Part shown: piece by piece, positions 58,101 through 64,000 of the stretch
Numbering within the stretch: the first letter of the stretch is position 1
Layout of the letters: each line of letters opens with the position of its first letter
Assembly (NCBI GenBank): GCA_016207165.1
Contig: JACQQD010000008.1
Coordinates: 48,386-112,385 of the forward strand
From: Microcaldota archaeon
Lineage (GTDB): Archaea > Micrarchaeota > Micrarchaeia > Norongarragalinales > Norongarragalinaceae
Direction of reading: 5' to 3'
DNA: 64,000 bases
Program-made: the position numbers and the translations under genes
Notes under the pieces: generated by a model
Database searches by the model: none
The model's input: the letters and a program-made list of their open reading frames with translations, nothing else
What the model was told of the DNA's origin: nothing

Positions 58101-61100
58101 GCCAAGGCCGAGGACTGCCAACTCATCAAAGACCAGGAGCAATTCCAGGATTTGGCGACTTTTTCGGTGAACTACGACGCCGAAGAACTGGCGAAACTCG
58201 GTGACTTCAACCCCGAGGGATTGTTCTACAAGAATACGGGCCATTACCGGTACTTTGCCGTAATCAACAACGAGGAAAACCCCATTGAATTAAGCAAAAT
58301 CTCCGGCGACGGCGCGGGACTGGTTTCATGCCAAATCCTTGACTCCAGCGGCCAGGTTTTGGCCGGGTTGCAGGTGGGCCACCGCATCAACCCCGGCGAC
58401 GTGCGCATCGTGAAATGCACGTCGGTTAAACCGGGGGCGGGGTCCATGATTTTGGACTTTTCCGGCGCCGCCTTTGCCAGGACCAAGACCGTGCACGTGG
58501 AAGTTTTCCAGCCTGACTCGTCCGTCTCCAAATTGTATCAAGCGTCCCCCATCGGCCAAGTCTTTCCCTTCTTCTCGCCCAAGGACTCGTCGCTTGCCGA
58601 GAAAGCCAAGGTCTTGCAGCAAGCCGGTTCTGAAAAGTTGGAGTTCGCCGAGCAACAACCGCTGTTGGGCCAGGCGTCACCCACTCCAACTTCCATTCCC
58701 TCCCCTTCCCCAGCGCCCCAGACAGACGAAGAGAAAAAGAAACAAAAGGAAGAATTGGCTGCCGCCATCCAGAACGTCCGCGACTTTAGGTTCTGCAAGT
58801 CGTACTTCTGCACCTTCAGCCGGGGCCAGGAAGCCCTGTACTCGTTTGCCGACGCGTTCCAGAAAATCGTGAAACAAAAAACCGATGGCGAAGGTGGAGC
58901 GCCCACCATTCAGTCGCTTTCCAAGTTCTGTGACTCGCTTCAAGGCCTCTCCACGTACCGCAAATCCATGGTGCTCCAGTTGGCCAACGTTCAGTTGACC
59001 GGCGACGAGTCCTCCAGCGCCGTTTCGTCCCTTCGCAACGAAATCCAGGCGCAAGTCTTCGGCGGCGACGTGTCCACCGTGGAAATCAAGGCATCGGATG
59101 GAAGCGACGTTTTGTTCAAAGGCTGCGGAATCTACCAAGTCGAAGCCGTATTGAACCCCATGTGCGGCTCCGGGGCCGCCACTCCGGAGGCTTGGAAGAA
59201 ATCCATGCGCGTGGAGTTCCGCGTCAACAAAATCGTTTCCTGTGAAGAGAATTTGGCCAACGCCGCACTGCTTACAGCTCAGGATGACGGCGGCATGTCG
59301 GCGTACACCGGCAACCAACTCGGCCACGGCGTGGTCAACGCCATCCGCTCCGCCTTCTCGCGAAAAACCTTTTCCGCTTTGGCGGCCATTCCCCAAGCCG
59401 CGTTCAACGACAAGTCCGAAAGCCGGCTGAAAGACGTGTTGGAAAGCGTGGGCCGCGTGCGGCAAGGCGTACTCGGCCAATACGGCGTGGAGACGAATGA
59501 GAAAGACGAGGCTACAGTCAAAGCGCTTTACCACGCGCTTTACAACGTGAACGTGCAAGAAAAGAAAGTCAAGTTGTGTCCCCGCCTTGGAAGCGGCTTG
59601 GCGTACACGGCGTGCCCCGCGAAACCCTACGAGGACGCAGGATTCTGCTGGCGCACCGGTTTTGGCGCTTACTCCACCATTCTAGGCACGTCGGTGGCCT
59701 TGTTTGCCGCGCAAACCGCGTACGTGGCCAGCGGCGCAGGCGGCGCCGTGGCGCCTCTGGCTTGGTCGCGCGCCATTGCCAGCAATTACCGCCTCATTTC
59801 CGCGTACTCGGGTTGCTTGGCTGGCGCTGGGGCGGAAGTCTTCCAAGGACGCTCGGCCGCCTCATGCCGCGCGCTGGATGTCTGCACGGGGTCTGTGTTG
59901 TCTGGCATCGTGGAAACCGGCATGCCGTTCTTCGGAAATTGGCGGCTTTTGAGGCCCCAAATCCAGGCCGCACAGGCCTCATCCCAGCTGTCGGCTGGGT
60001 CATCCGCCGTGGCGTCCTTCTTCCTGGAAGGATTGCTGGGCGCCGGAGTTTTGGCTGGACTGGAGGAAGCCGCTGGCTTGCAGGAGGCGCCGCCGGTGCC
60101 GGCCATGCCTGTGACGTTCATCGTCCGCCAATTTGCTTCGCCAACAGCGTTGGAGCGGGAACTGGGTGCCACGCGCCGGTTCGTCTTCAACATGGCGCCG
60201 TATGCCCAAGTGCGTGGCTCGCCGGCGCACCGCCGCGCGCAAGTGGAACTTTTGAACCGGCAACTCGAAGCACAAGGCATCTACAACCGGCGCGCGTCGG
60301 CCGACGCCATCCGTGCGTTGTACGATGCAGGCGGTGGCGACGTACGTGGCGCGTTCCAGAACAGCCGATTGGTTCGCGCCCTGGCGGCCATGGATGACGG
60401 GCAAGTCAACCATTTGCGTGATTTGCTTGAGGCAGGGGGTCCGGGTCCAGTCCAGGAGCAGGAGATTCTCAATTACTTGGCAGAGTCATTCATCGACAGC
60501 AACCCGCAGAACGCGGTGTACACCCGAAACCAGATCATCCAAGGTCTGGGTTTGACTACGCCGGATGCCACCGGACGTCATGCGCGGCTCGCAGAGTTCA
60601 TTCGAGATCTTCCGTTTTCCTCTCAGCACAATTTGTTCACGCGTCCAGGACTGAATTCGTACTTTACGAGAACTCAGTTGTCCAGTGAAGCCAGTCTACG
60701 CACTGCACTGGCGGGCAACGACGCCCGACTTTTCGGCCGTGACGCACCTTTTGCAAGGCAATTGTTGACTGAATTGACGTCGGAGGGTTCCGATGCGTTG
60801 CTTCCGTTGCCCCGTTCCGCTCGCGCGTCTCCTTGGTTTTTTGGCGTTCGCCCAATTGATCTCATGGATTTGGAGTCGCGCATTCCATTCCACGATCCGG
60901 CGGCACCAACCAACCGGTTCACTGCCGTGCAGTACAACACGTTTTTGAACGCATTGGGTGTGCCTCCGGGAGCGGCGCCAAGGGACGTGGCTACATCCAT
61001 TTACACGGAGTTCCAGCGAGGCCGCATTCAATTGACCCAAATTGATCAAGCGCTGGCCGCTGCTGGCCAGGATCCGCTACCGAACGGCTTTGGCGGTCTT

Positions 61101-62018
61101 CGTTCACTACTTCACCGCGACCTGCGGACGCTTCAAGGTCCCTCGTTCCAAGGCCTAGACGACGGCGTCGAACGCTTCCGGCGGCTCTTCCAGATGCACC
61201 AAGTCAACGACATTACTGGCGCCCACACTTCAATCCGCCCCACTCAGTTCGCCGATCTGACGCCCGACGAACTCAAGGCGGCAAGGCAATTGTTGGAGGC
61301 CGAACGCCACATGCGCATCTTCCGCGGCGTGTCGTTCGTCACCGCTTTCCTAACCAGCTTTTTGTTCAACACGGATTTCCGGCCGGTGCAAGTGGAAGTG
61401 GATGCCGGTCGCGACGGCCACGTCATTGCCTTGCACGCCGAAGACGGAAAATACACGGCGGAAAGCATTTGCGTGAAAGGCATCGCGGGTTCCACCAGCT
61501 TGGATTGCAAGCCCCCGGCATCCAACGTGCTGTCGCCGCAACAGCTTTGCGGTTCTTCCCCGTTGTGCATGCGTCTCTTGAAGTGGTCCAACGGCAAGGT
61601 GACGTCGTACGCGTTGGTGGTCGGCTTTAATGATGCCGCTCCAACTGATCCCGAGTACTTGAATTCCTTGTTCATTCCCAAAGAAAAGCCGGTGAACAAA
61701 CCCTACATGACGTCGGCCAGAGTCCAGTTTGACCCCATTTCTGCCGCCGGCTTTTCCCAGTATCAGGCGGACGTGACTGACCCCAAGACGGCCACCCGCA
61801 CCGCCCAAATCGAGGTGGCAAAAGCCATCATTTCCGACATGAACGACCAAAATTCCAGGGCCGCGTTCCCGGCGGACAAGCGTGACGCCGTCAAGAAACT
61901 CGCACAGGACGCCATCAACGCCTTCAAGCTAGAGCACGACACCACGGGTTCAGCGCTTCTGGCCAAAGCCCAGCAAGCCGAGACCGCGCTTCGCGCCGGC
62001 ACCACGGAGGGACGCTGA
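52188..62018 (+). CDS. Giant N-anchored surface protein C (3276 residues)
   Basis: N-terminal MVFDSFLDFADEHGLPFRSW, anchor EKGIPSFVLLLIPILVLGAA (as in A and B). Then many carboxypeptidase-regulatory-like and Ig-like domains (about 60-1200) with a cupredoxin-like domain at about 636-715. About residues 1250-1635 hold repeated V-x-L-P-x-(G/A)-(A/G) units. After a Pro/Ser linker at about 2165, a helical Cys-containing part leads to hydrophobic segments at about 2490-2640 (TILGTSVALFAAQTAYVASG, SSAVASFFLEGLLGAGVLAG) and a 630-residue C-terminal domain of unknown fold ending in charged helices. Probably a secreted or surface-exposed contact protein. Confidence 0.75.
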   Translation: MVFDSFLDFADEHGLPFRSWAEALEEKGIPSFVLLLIPILVLGAAAFVLLSQAPSTGTVKIYAQSQDGQVLEGVSVSLVGPNGFKKEVATNAGGLAAFSDVPAGTIRVQAFSSQVVLKEPAFDVVVKAGQVATGTVFSEVSTRQSVVLTVDVRNAAEATIRVFDSKDGLVDMASGVTSNPFAVAPENTYRVVAESDGFLPAEQDVTVARDAVFVELILQEKDKPTQSQVHVNVFQQGLEEVPVENASVRIVSGDQVLAVRESSQDGSIVPVGVPLGANVTVLVSKEGFAEGVRNFNASRLEEVVVVELQKGVAATAGVTIRVRDSAGNPVFSPIVRLFEKGLLKEDVFASDGVAQFDVSSLSDLSAEVYKSGFLPKRVESLQRDNAVVLERASANNSGRVRVLVLDRNGLEVSGAAVQLLSEGQKPLGIPPRLSGTDGEQVFDDVPLGLAVAQAVLGPRVAQSSPVLVVPLNQSNETRATVQFEPVAVDVPVRVTDKFSSSPIRGAKVVVADGSCTTAADGACLLKSLESDDAVLSATANGFESFESAAFSVYPGMQVVPVELVSASVARDVKLSFDGVFDSAGRKVNFLDPVTSYEARYTIFQPNVSFSKAEAFISIQGGAVLLGGQSQKARVTKGGQNDFQEQFASQEVAITPEGLFPATVDVPAGGQVVFSNEDNATHVLAFDDGQSLSLNPGDKRSLAFNAVGSFGFKSLRSETLSGFVTVTEQAVFEVDDASSVLFEYPSFNGSKQLTVRFKTSREGDVVLSHRSAFFTPVEALRDPLEGVKQSGSLSIRFQGTCAENLCVQHYFEFGGRTHRELELPLGEPAELVFNVVGLEKPGEIRLDASPGLVLLSGRTETSSLQIRSNESSTIRIPAGRSEVRIQFEARRLAEDASIGFAVASDNAVLFEGDAFLHVFAKTQPALVVSVRPSKVLALEQSAVTFSVKDGFGEPVSDALVVLGDAEANPSSQVGQYVVESLQPESLQPVSFEVRKEGFKVFRGSLSVEAPDFVLEVSPSLVSLSVDSREKQSAPVQVTNLLGDALRLAVSVNVESGGELTDVDVSTSSLRLKGHESGSFDVLASLKEEVMQVARRSGALTEDVRGIVRIRSTAKGFSDAQEVRFQVQATQSQQSLDDVWLLSPDSLSYSLEPPRTKAESQEVTVSNNGPYPLVFNVEQTLGGLSVQPASLVIPSNQEDVFTVRASTPNELNCFSDDVQRQGAMTVYASFQGITSKKTAQINVDVLTSSLVCAPPNGYRVTLPVDARMMFQSVVKTKVNPDGSTAVLLPGGQLMWFESGASVTPVEAQVPPSTGFMLDRSLVQPLPEGGWTVRFPVQVVLSIPDDADRQPFGGGQTIITIENAQIILPPGVQSALPQLTRQASNEVVIPPLSPVTFRRVPFNYDAYANLLPADSVEVHLPADAVLDLPAGTVERKLPKQASTYDYLSSRQSTENLYNIKAIQLPGGERLAFGDQAAILINPSSLQNNPSQVRLPADAALFVSRHRVAQVENRDVSEAFTLTMPVPYSLTVQGEPVPFQTEGGLWGLKVNEKATVEASWKPSVTKTSSQNVVRVVRENSLTYLSGASARIPVDPASLAKCSFSYEHEQSVSFLIPQGASLSKKAGRYEVVLPRCDETSKLTFHVSDSALGTADVLETPAIRKITFPDSAEVLGDLSASEEKQVTVKGTIEFVACLKDEQGKDVTETLKTMRVGFNEKSLVSVPERAILGLSKDQREMDFEVLTPVTLKPEGVTSTSLGSTKKMTMERQGRPVTFVGPPDYDRTGIVMEPGSELLFVPVCQKGTGRLDITATAEDVVVREKDKTEKAPLEVTFSNKNFKKSESRELVLINSGTQAVNLDGVSSEADASLDQRYRTYLTSILRTDTDHAFLQSPGVFGQKQKLRLEGRAPSEEPRQHVFVVKLELPDDMVIQNQCIKSEFDGVAMNGAYVFSLTDLNGDAISESQNHRMPVIVRFDAKAEDCQLIKDQEQFQDLATFSVNYDAEELAKLGDFNPEGLFYKNTGHYRYFAVINNEENPIELSKISGDGAGLVSCQILDSSGQVLAGLQVGHRINPGDVRIVKCTSVKPGAGSMILDFSGAAFARTKTVHVEVFQPDSSVSKLYQASPIGQVFPFFSPKDSSLAEKAKVLQQAGSEKLEFAEQQPLLGQASPTPTSIPSPSPAPQTDEEKKKQKEELAAAIQNVRDFRFCKSYFCTFSRGQEALYSFADAFQKIVKQKTDGEGGAPTIQSLSKFCDSLQGLSTYRKSMVLQLANVQLTGDESSSAVSSLRNEIQAQVFGGDVSTVEIKASDGSDVLFKGCGIYQVEAVLNPMCGSGAATPEAWKKSMRVEFRVNKIVSCEENLANAALLTAQDDGGMSAYTGNQLGHGVVNAIRSAFSRKTFSALAAIPQAAFNDKSESRLKDVLESVGRVRQGVLGQYGVETNEKDEATVKALYHALYNVNVQEKKVKLCPRLGSGLAYTACPAKPYEDAGFCWRTGFGAYSTILGTSVALFAAQTAYVASGAGGAVAPLAWSRAIASNYRLISAYSGCLAGAGAEVFQGRSAASCRALDVCTGSVLSGIVETGMPFFGNWRLLRPQIQAAQASSQLSAGSSAVASFFLEGLLGAGVLAGLEEAAGLQEAPPVPAMPVTFIVRQFASPTALERELGATRRFVFNMAPYAQVRGSPAHRRAQVELLNRQLEAQGIYNRRASADAIRALYDAGGGDVRGAFQNSRLVRALAAMDDGQVNHLRDLLEAGGPGPVQEQEILNYLAESFIDSNPQNAVYTRNQIIQGLGLTTPDATGRHARLAEFIRDLPFSSQHNLFTRPGLNSYFTRTQLSSEASLRTALAGNDARLFGRDAPFARQLLTELTSEGSDALLPLPRSARASPWFFGVRPIDLMDLESRIPFHDPAAPTNRFTAVQYNTFLNALGVPPGAAPRDVATSIYTEFQRGRIQLTQIDQALAAAGQDPLPNGFGGLRSLLHRDLRTLQGPSFQGLDDGVERFRRLFQMHQVNDITGAHTSIRPTQFADLTPDELKAARQLLEAERHMRIFRGVSFVTAFLTSFLFNTDFRPVQVEVDAGRDGHVIALHAEDGKYTAESICVKGIAGSTSLDCKPPASNVLSPQQLCGSSPLCMRLLKWSNGKVTSYALVVGFNDAAPTDPEYLNSLFIPKEKPVNKPYMTSARVQFDPISAAGFSQYQADVTDPKTATRTAQIEVAKAIISDMNDQNSRAAFPADKRDAVKKLAQDAINAFKLEHDTTGSALLAKAQQAETALRAGTTEGR
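52208..52235 (+). repeat. 28-bp direct repeat, right copy
   Basis: Identical to 50658-50685; lies within codons 8-16 of giant protein C. Confidence 0.85.
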
Positions 62019-62021
62019 AGC

Positions 62022-62585
62022 ATGAACAAGTGGGTTTTGGTGTTGGTTTTGTTGGGCGGCGTTTTGGCGTTGTGGGTGCTTGGCTTCGGCCAGTCGTTGG
62101 GGTTCAACGCGTTGACGGGGCCTTCAACCAAGCCGCTTTCCCCAGAATCCGTGGCGACGTACGAGCCCTTGACCATCCAATACATCGATTCGGAGCTTGG
62201 TTTTTCCGTGCGCCACCCCATTGGATACATTGTGGACGCCATTCCCGGCGAACACGTCCACTTTTTCGCTTCAAGCCCATCCGGTTTTTCCGAAGACTAC
62301 TTGTTCAAGACCACCAATGAAACGCTTTCGTTCAAAGACCTGCGCGAGATTGCCGTCGAGCTTGAAGCCAAACCCGTTCGCGAAGACCAAGTCAACGTGA
62401 ACGGAAAAACCGCGTTGCGCCTGCAAGCCGTCTTGCCTGGAGACGAACTCTTGGAATCCGAGACCCTTGTTTTGGGCGTGATTCCCTGTCCAGGGTATCG
62501 ACTGTACTTTACCGCCGTGATTCCCGACTCGCTTTCCGACGACGTGGCGTTGGCCGACTACGTGTTGCAGACCGCCCAATGCTGA
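62022..62585 (+). CDS. Small anchored exported protein
   Basis: A 187-residue protein: KWVLVLVLLGGVLALWVLGF N-terminal helix, then an external domain with the pattern YIDSELGFSVRHPIGYIVDA and later ALRLQAVLPGDELLESETLV and PCPGYRLYFTAVIPDSLSDD, resembling the PsbP-like/lipoprotein fold often seen as F-S-(V/I)-x-(Y/H)-P. It starts 3 nt after giant C and is probably co-transcribed. Confidence 0.65.
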   Translation: MNKWVLVLVLLGGVLALWVLGFGQSLGFNALTGPSTKPLSPESVATYEPLTIQYIDSELGFSVRHPIGYIVDAIPGEHVHFFASSPSGFSEDYLFKTTNETLSFKDLREIAVELEAKPVREDQVNVNGKTALRLQAVLPGDELLESETLVLGVIPCPGYRLYFTAVIPDSLSDDVALADYVLQTAQC

Positions 62586-62611
62586 CCTCTTTCTTCGTCC
62601 CTTGAAAAGGG

Positions 62612-62619
62612 TATTTAAG
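62612..62619 (+). promoter_or_regulatory. TATA-like box of the last gene
   Basis: TATTTAAG lies 23-30 bp before ATG 62642. Confidence 0.42.
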
Positions 62620-62641
62620 CGGGAAATGCCAGTGTGTTGAC

Positions 62642-64000
62642 ATGTCGGAACACGGTGGCCGTCGTCGGCGTGCTGCAGCCCATCCCGCTGAACCCGAACG
62701 CCCACCGGAACGCCCGCCAGACCCCAATGAACGTGTTGTCATTCGGTTGTCCGATTCTTCGCCCCGTCCAGGTCAAAGCATTCATCAAATGGAACACGAG
62801 AAAATCCATAGCTTTTTTGACGGCATGCCTTTTCTTCTTCCTTGCGGAGTCCAAGGCGGTCAGGGCGTTGTACATGGTCAAGTCGCGTACCGCAAGCTTC
62901 CCGGCAGACCCGACTTGCCCCGTGCTCAAGCCAACCCCATTGAGCGCTCCCATGTGCTGGCCGCTTTGCTTGCAGAACGCATCTACCATCACCCCACCGC
63001 AGGCGCTTTCGTAGCCAGCCAATTAGGGAATGATTGGCATGAGAACATTTCCGAATTAATCAACGTGCTGCGCGGCGAAGCTCACCACGCATTTGCATCC
63101 GGCCTGGGTTTGGACCATCGTTCGGAATGGCACGACGTGCTAGACTTGATACCCGATGTCGTGAATTTGTGGCCACAAACCCAAGAGCACGGCGGCCGCC
63201 CGCCGGGAGGCGGCGGACCCGGCGGAGGCGATGGAGGGGGCGGTCACCGTTCAGGCGTTCCGCCCATCAACATCAACATCCAAAACAACCCAGTCAACGA
63301 ATTCAATCCGCAATTCAATCCCAGCAATTTTGGCAACGCCAGCATTAGTGACGCGAACAAAATCACCGACTCGAACAAAATTCAAGATGCATTGAACCCG
63401 CTTTCCAGTGGCCGCAACCGAATCCGAGTGGAAGGAGGCCGACAACGCCGGCGCAGACGCGATGCGCCTCCGCAAGCCGGACCCCAGCCGCCGGAACAGC
63501 AAGTCATTGAACCGCTCATCGTTGACGCGGACTTCCGCGTCCAGCCGCCCCAACGCCGGGCATTCCCGTTGGACTCAAGACGAGCCGCTCTTCCTTTGCC
63601 GCTCCGCGCGTTTCCAGGTCCTCAACGCGCGTTGCCACTCCAGTCACAAATCGCGTTGCCGGAGTCCACGCCCACCCACGACCACGGCCCCCAACAAGCG
63701 CAAGCCATTGACCCCAATGCCCCGGCGCCCTTGGCGCAACCGCATACGCCGGAACACGAATTTGAACGTCATCTTGGTTCTCTTCTGGCCTACTATGCTC
63801 ATGTTCCGCATCGGTCGGCCCGCCTCGACGTTGTCCAACATGTTTGGGGTGATCCTGCCCTGCGCACGTTTCTTCACGAGCGCCCGGTCCCGCCAACTCC
63901 GTCAATGACGGACGAACGCGTGCGTGAGTATTACCAAAATGTCGTTGGGGTATACCACGCACTGCCTACAAACAGTCCTTTTAAGGAGCAGTTGGGTCGC
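62642..64000 (+). CDS. Pro/Arg/His-rich protein of unknown family (3' end outside window)
   Basis: Open from ATG 62642 for 453 codons with no stop before the window edge. Layout: basic Pro-rich N-terminus (residues 1-45, MSEHGGRRRRAAAHP), a folded-looking part (about 50-185, with PNAGAF-like turns and EHEKIHSFFDGMPFLL, IERSHVLAALLAERIYHHP), a Gly/His linker (about 190-205), an Asn-rich section ININIQNNPVNEFNPQFNPS, then Pro/Arg/Gln-rich low complexity and a second folded part near the end (EHEFERHLGSLLAYYAHVPH). No membrane helices. TATA-like box upstream. Unknown function. Confidence 0.65.
   Translation, partial: MSEHGGRRRRAAAHPAEPERPPERPPDPNERVVIRLSDSSPRPGQSIHQMEHEKIHSFFDGMPFLLPCGVQGGQGVVHGQVAYRKLPGRPDLPRAQANPIERSHVLAALLAERIYHHPTAGAFVASQLGNDWHENISELINVLRGEAHHAFASGLGLDHRSEWHDVLDLIPDVVNLWPQTQEHGGRPPGGGGPGGGDGGGGHRSGVPPININIQNNPVNEFNPQFNPSNFGNASISDANKITDSNKIQDALNPLSSGRNRIRVEGGRQRRRRRDAPPQAGPQPPEQQVIEPLIVDADFRVQPPQRRAFPLDSRRAALPLPLRAFPGPQRALPLQSQIALPESTPTHDHGPQQAQAIDPNAPAPLAQPHTPEHEFERHLGSLLAYYAHVPHRSARLDVVQHVWGDPALRTFLHERPVPPTPSMTDERVREYYQNVVGVYHALPTNSPFKEQLGR

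Noticed and set aside
56685..58244. 519-codon minus-strand frame inside giant protein C
   Set aside because: Antisense of a high-GC coding frame; no recognisable motifs.
1..64000. CRISPR array, rRNA genes or insertion sequences
   Set aside because: No regularly spaced direct repeats with unique spacers, no rRNA-like stretch and no transposase or terminal inverted repeats seen. The iterons at 18505 are too short and close for CRISPR.

Overview
The window is archaeal chromosome of moderate-to-high GC. The evidence is a run of archaeal information-processing genes (GINS subunit, L44e, S27e, aIF2-alpha, Nop10, PAC2-type chaperone), class III signal peptides of archaeal pilin-like proteins, a methanogen-type S-layer protein, a GatCAB tRNA amidotransferase, an intron-bearing tRNA-Asn, endonuclease Q, and many genes preceded at about 25-30 bp by an AT-rich TATA-like box (leaderless style). 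Genes are short, tightly packed and often overlap by 4-8 nt. The number of anchored or secreted proteins of unknown family and several broken genes would fit a DPANN-type archaeon, but that placement is an inference with low confidence.

Layout. 1-3353: end of a polytopic membrane protein, then a five-gene set of small pilin-like exported proteins. 3350-6091: GINS, L44e, S27e, aIF2-alpha, Nop10 and PAC2. 6155-15707: acetyltransferase, HxlR-type regulator, endonuclease Q, coiled-coil membrane proteins with an Fn3-like surface protein, an Era-like GTPase with its DUF2073 partner, a Zn-ribbon protein, an asparaginase remnant and an unusual PEP-utiliser swivelling-domain protein. 15917-24460: guaB-guaA purine operon, a RelE-type toxin-antitoxin pair with iterons, unknown genes, an SDR remnant and pyrG. 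24482-27953: gatCAB with tRNA-Asn just upstream, plus a partial duplication of the tRNA 3' end. 28183-30182: a six-gene operon of small, partly His-rich membrane proteins, including a 40-residue microgene. 30538-35731: S-layer protein, a lipoprotein, an anchored protein and an FKBP-type isomerase. 35807-36389: VapBC pair next to two perfect hairpin repeats. 36554-62642: a giant surface-protein island with three N-terminally anchored proteins of 1587, 2098 and 3276 residues that share an anchor module and a Cys-containing domain, a Cys-rich 816-residue partner, and an AbiE-like toxin-antitoxin cassette lying between direct copies of a 28-bp sequence. 62642-64000: a Pro/Arg/His-rich ORF open to the window edge.

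How they work together. Two nucleotide routes (IMP to GMP, UTP to CTP) and tRNA-dependent Asn formation are complete as units. Much of the rest concerns the cell surface: pilin-like proteins, the S-layer, small envelope proteins and giant Ig-like proteins. The giant island and a family of about 50-bp hairpins (four copies, near-invariant loop, changing but paired stems) are the best candidates for undescribed biology.
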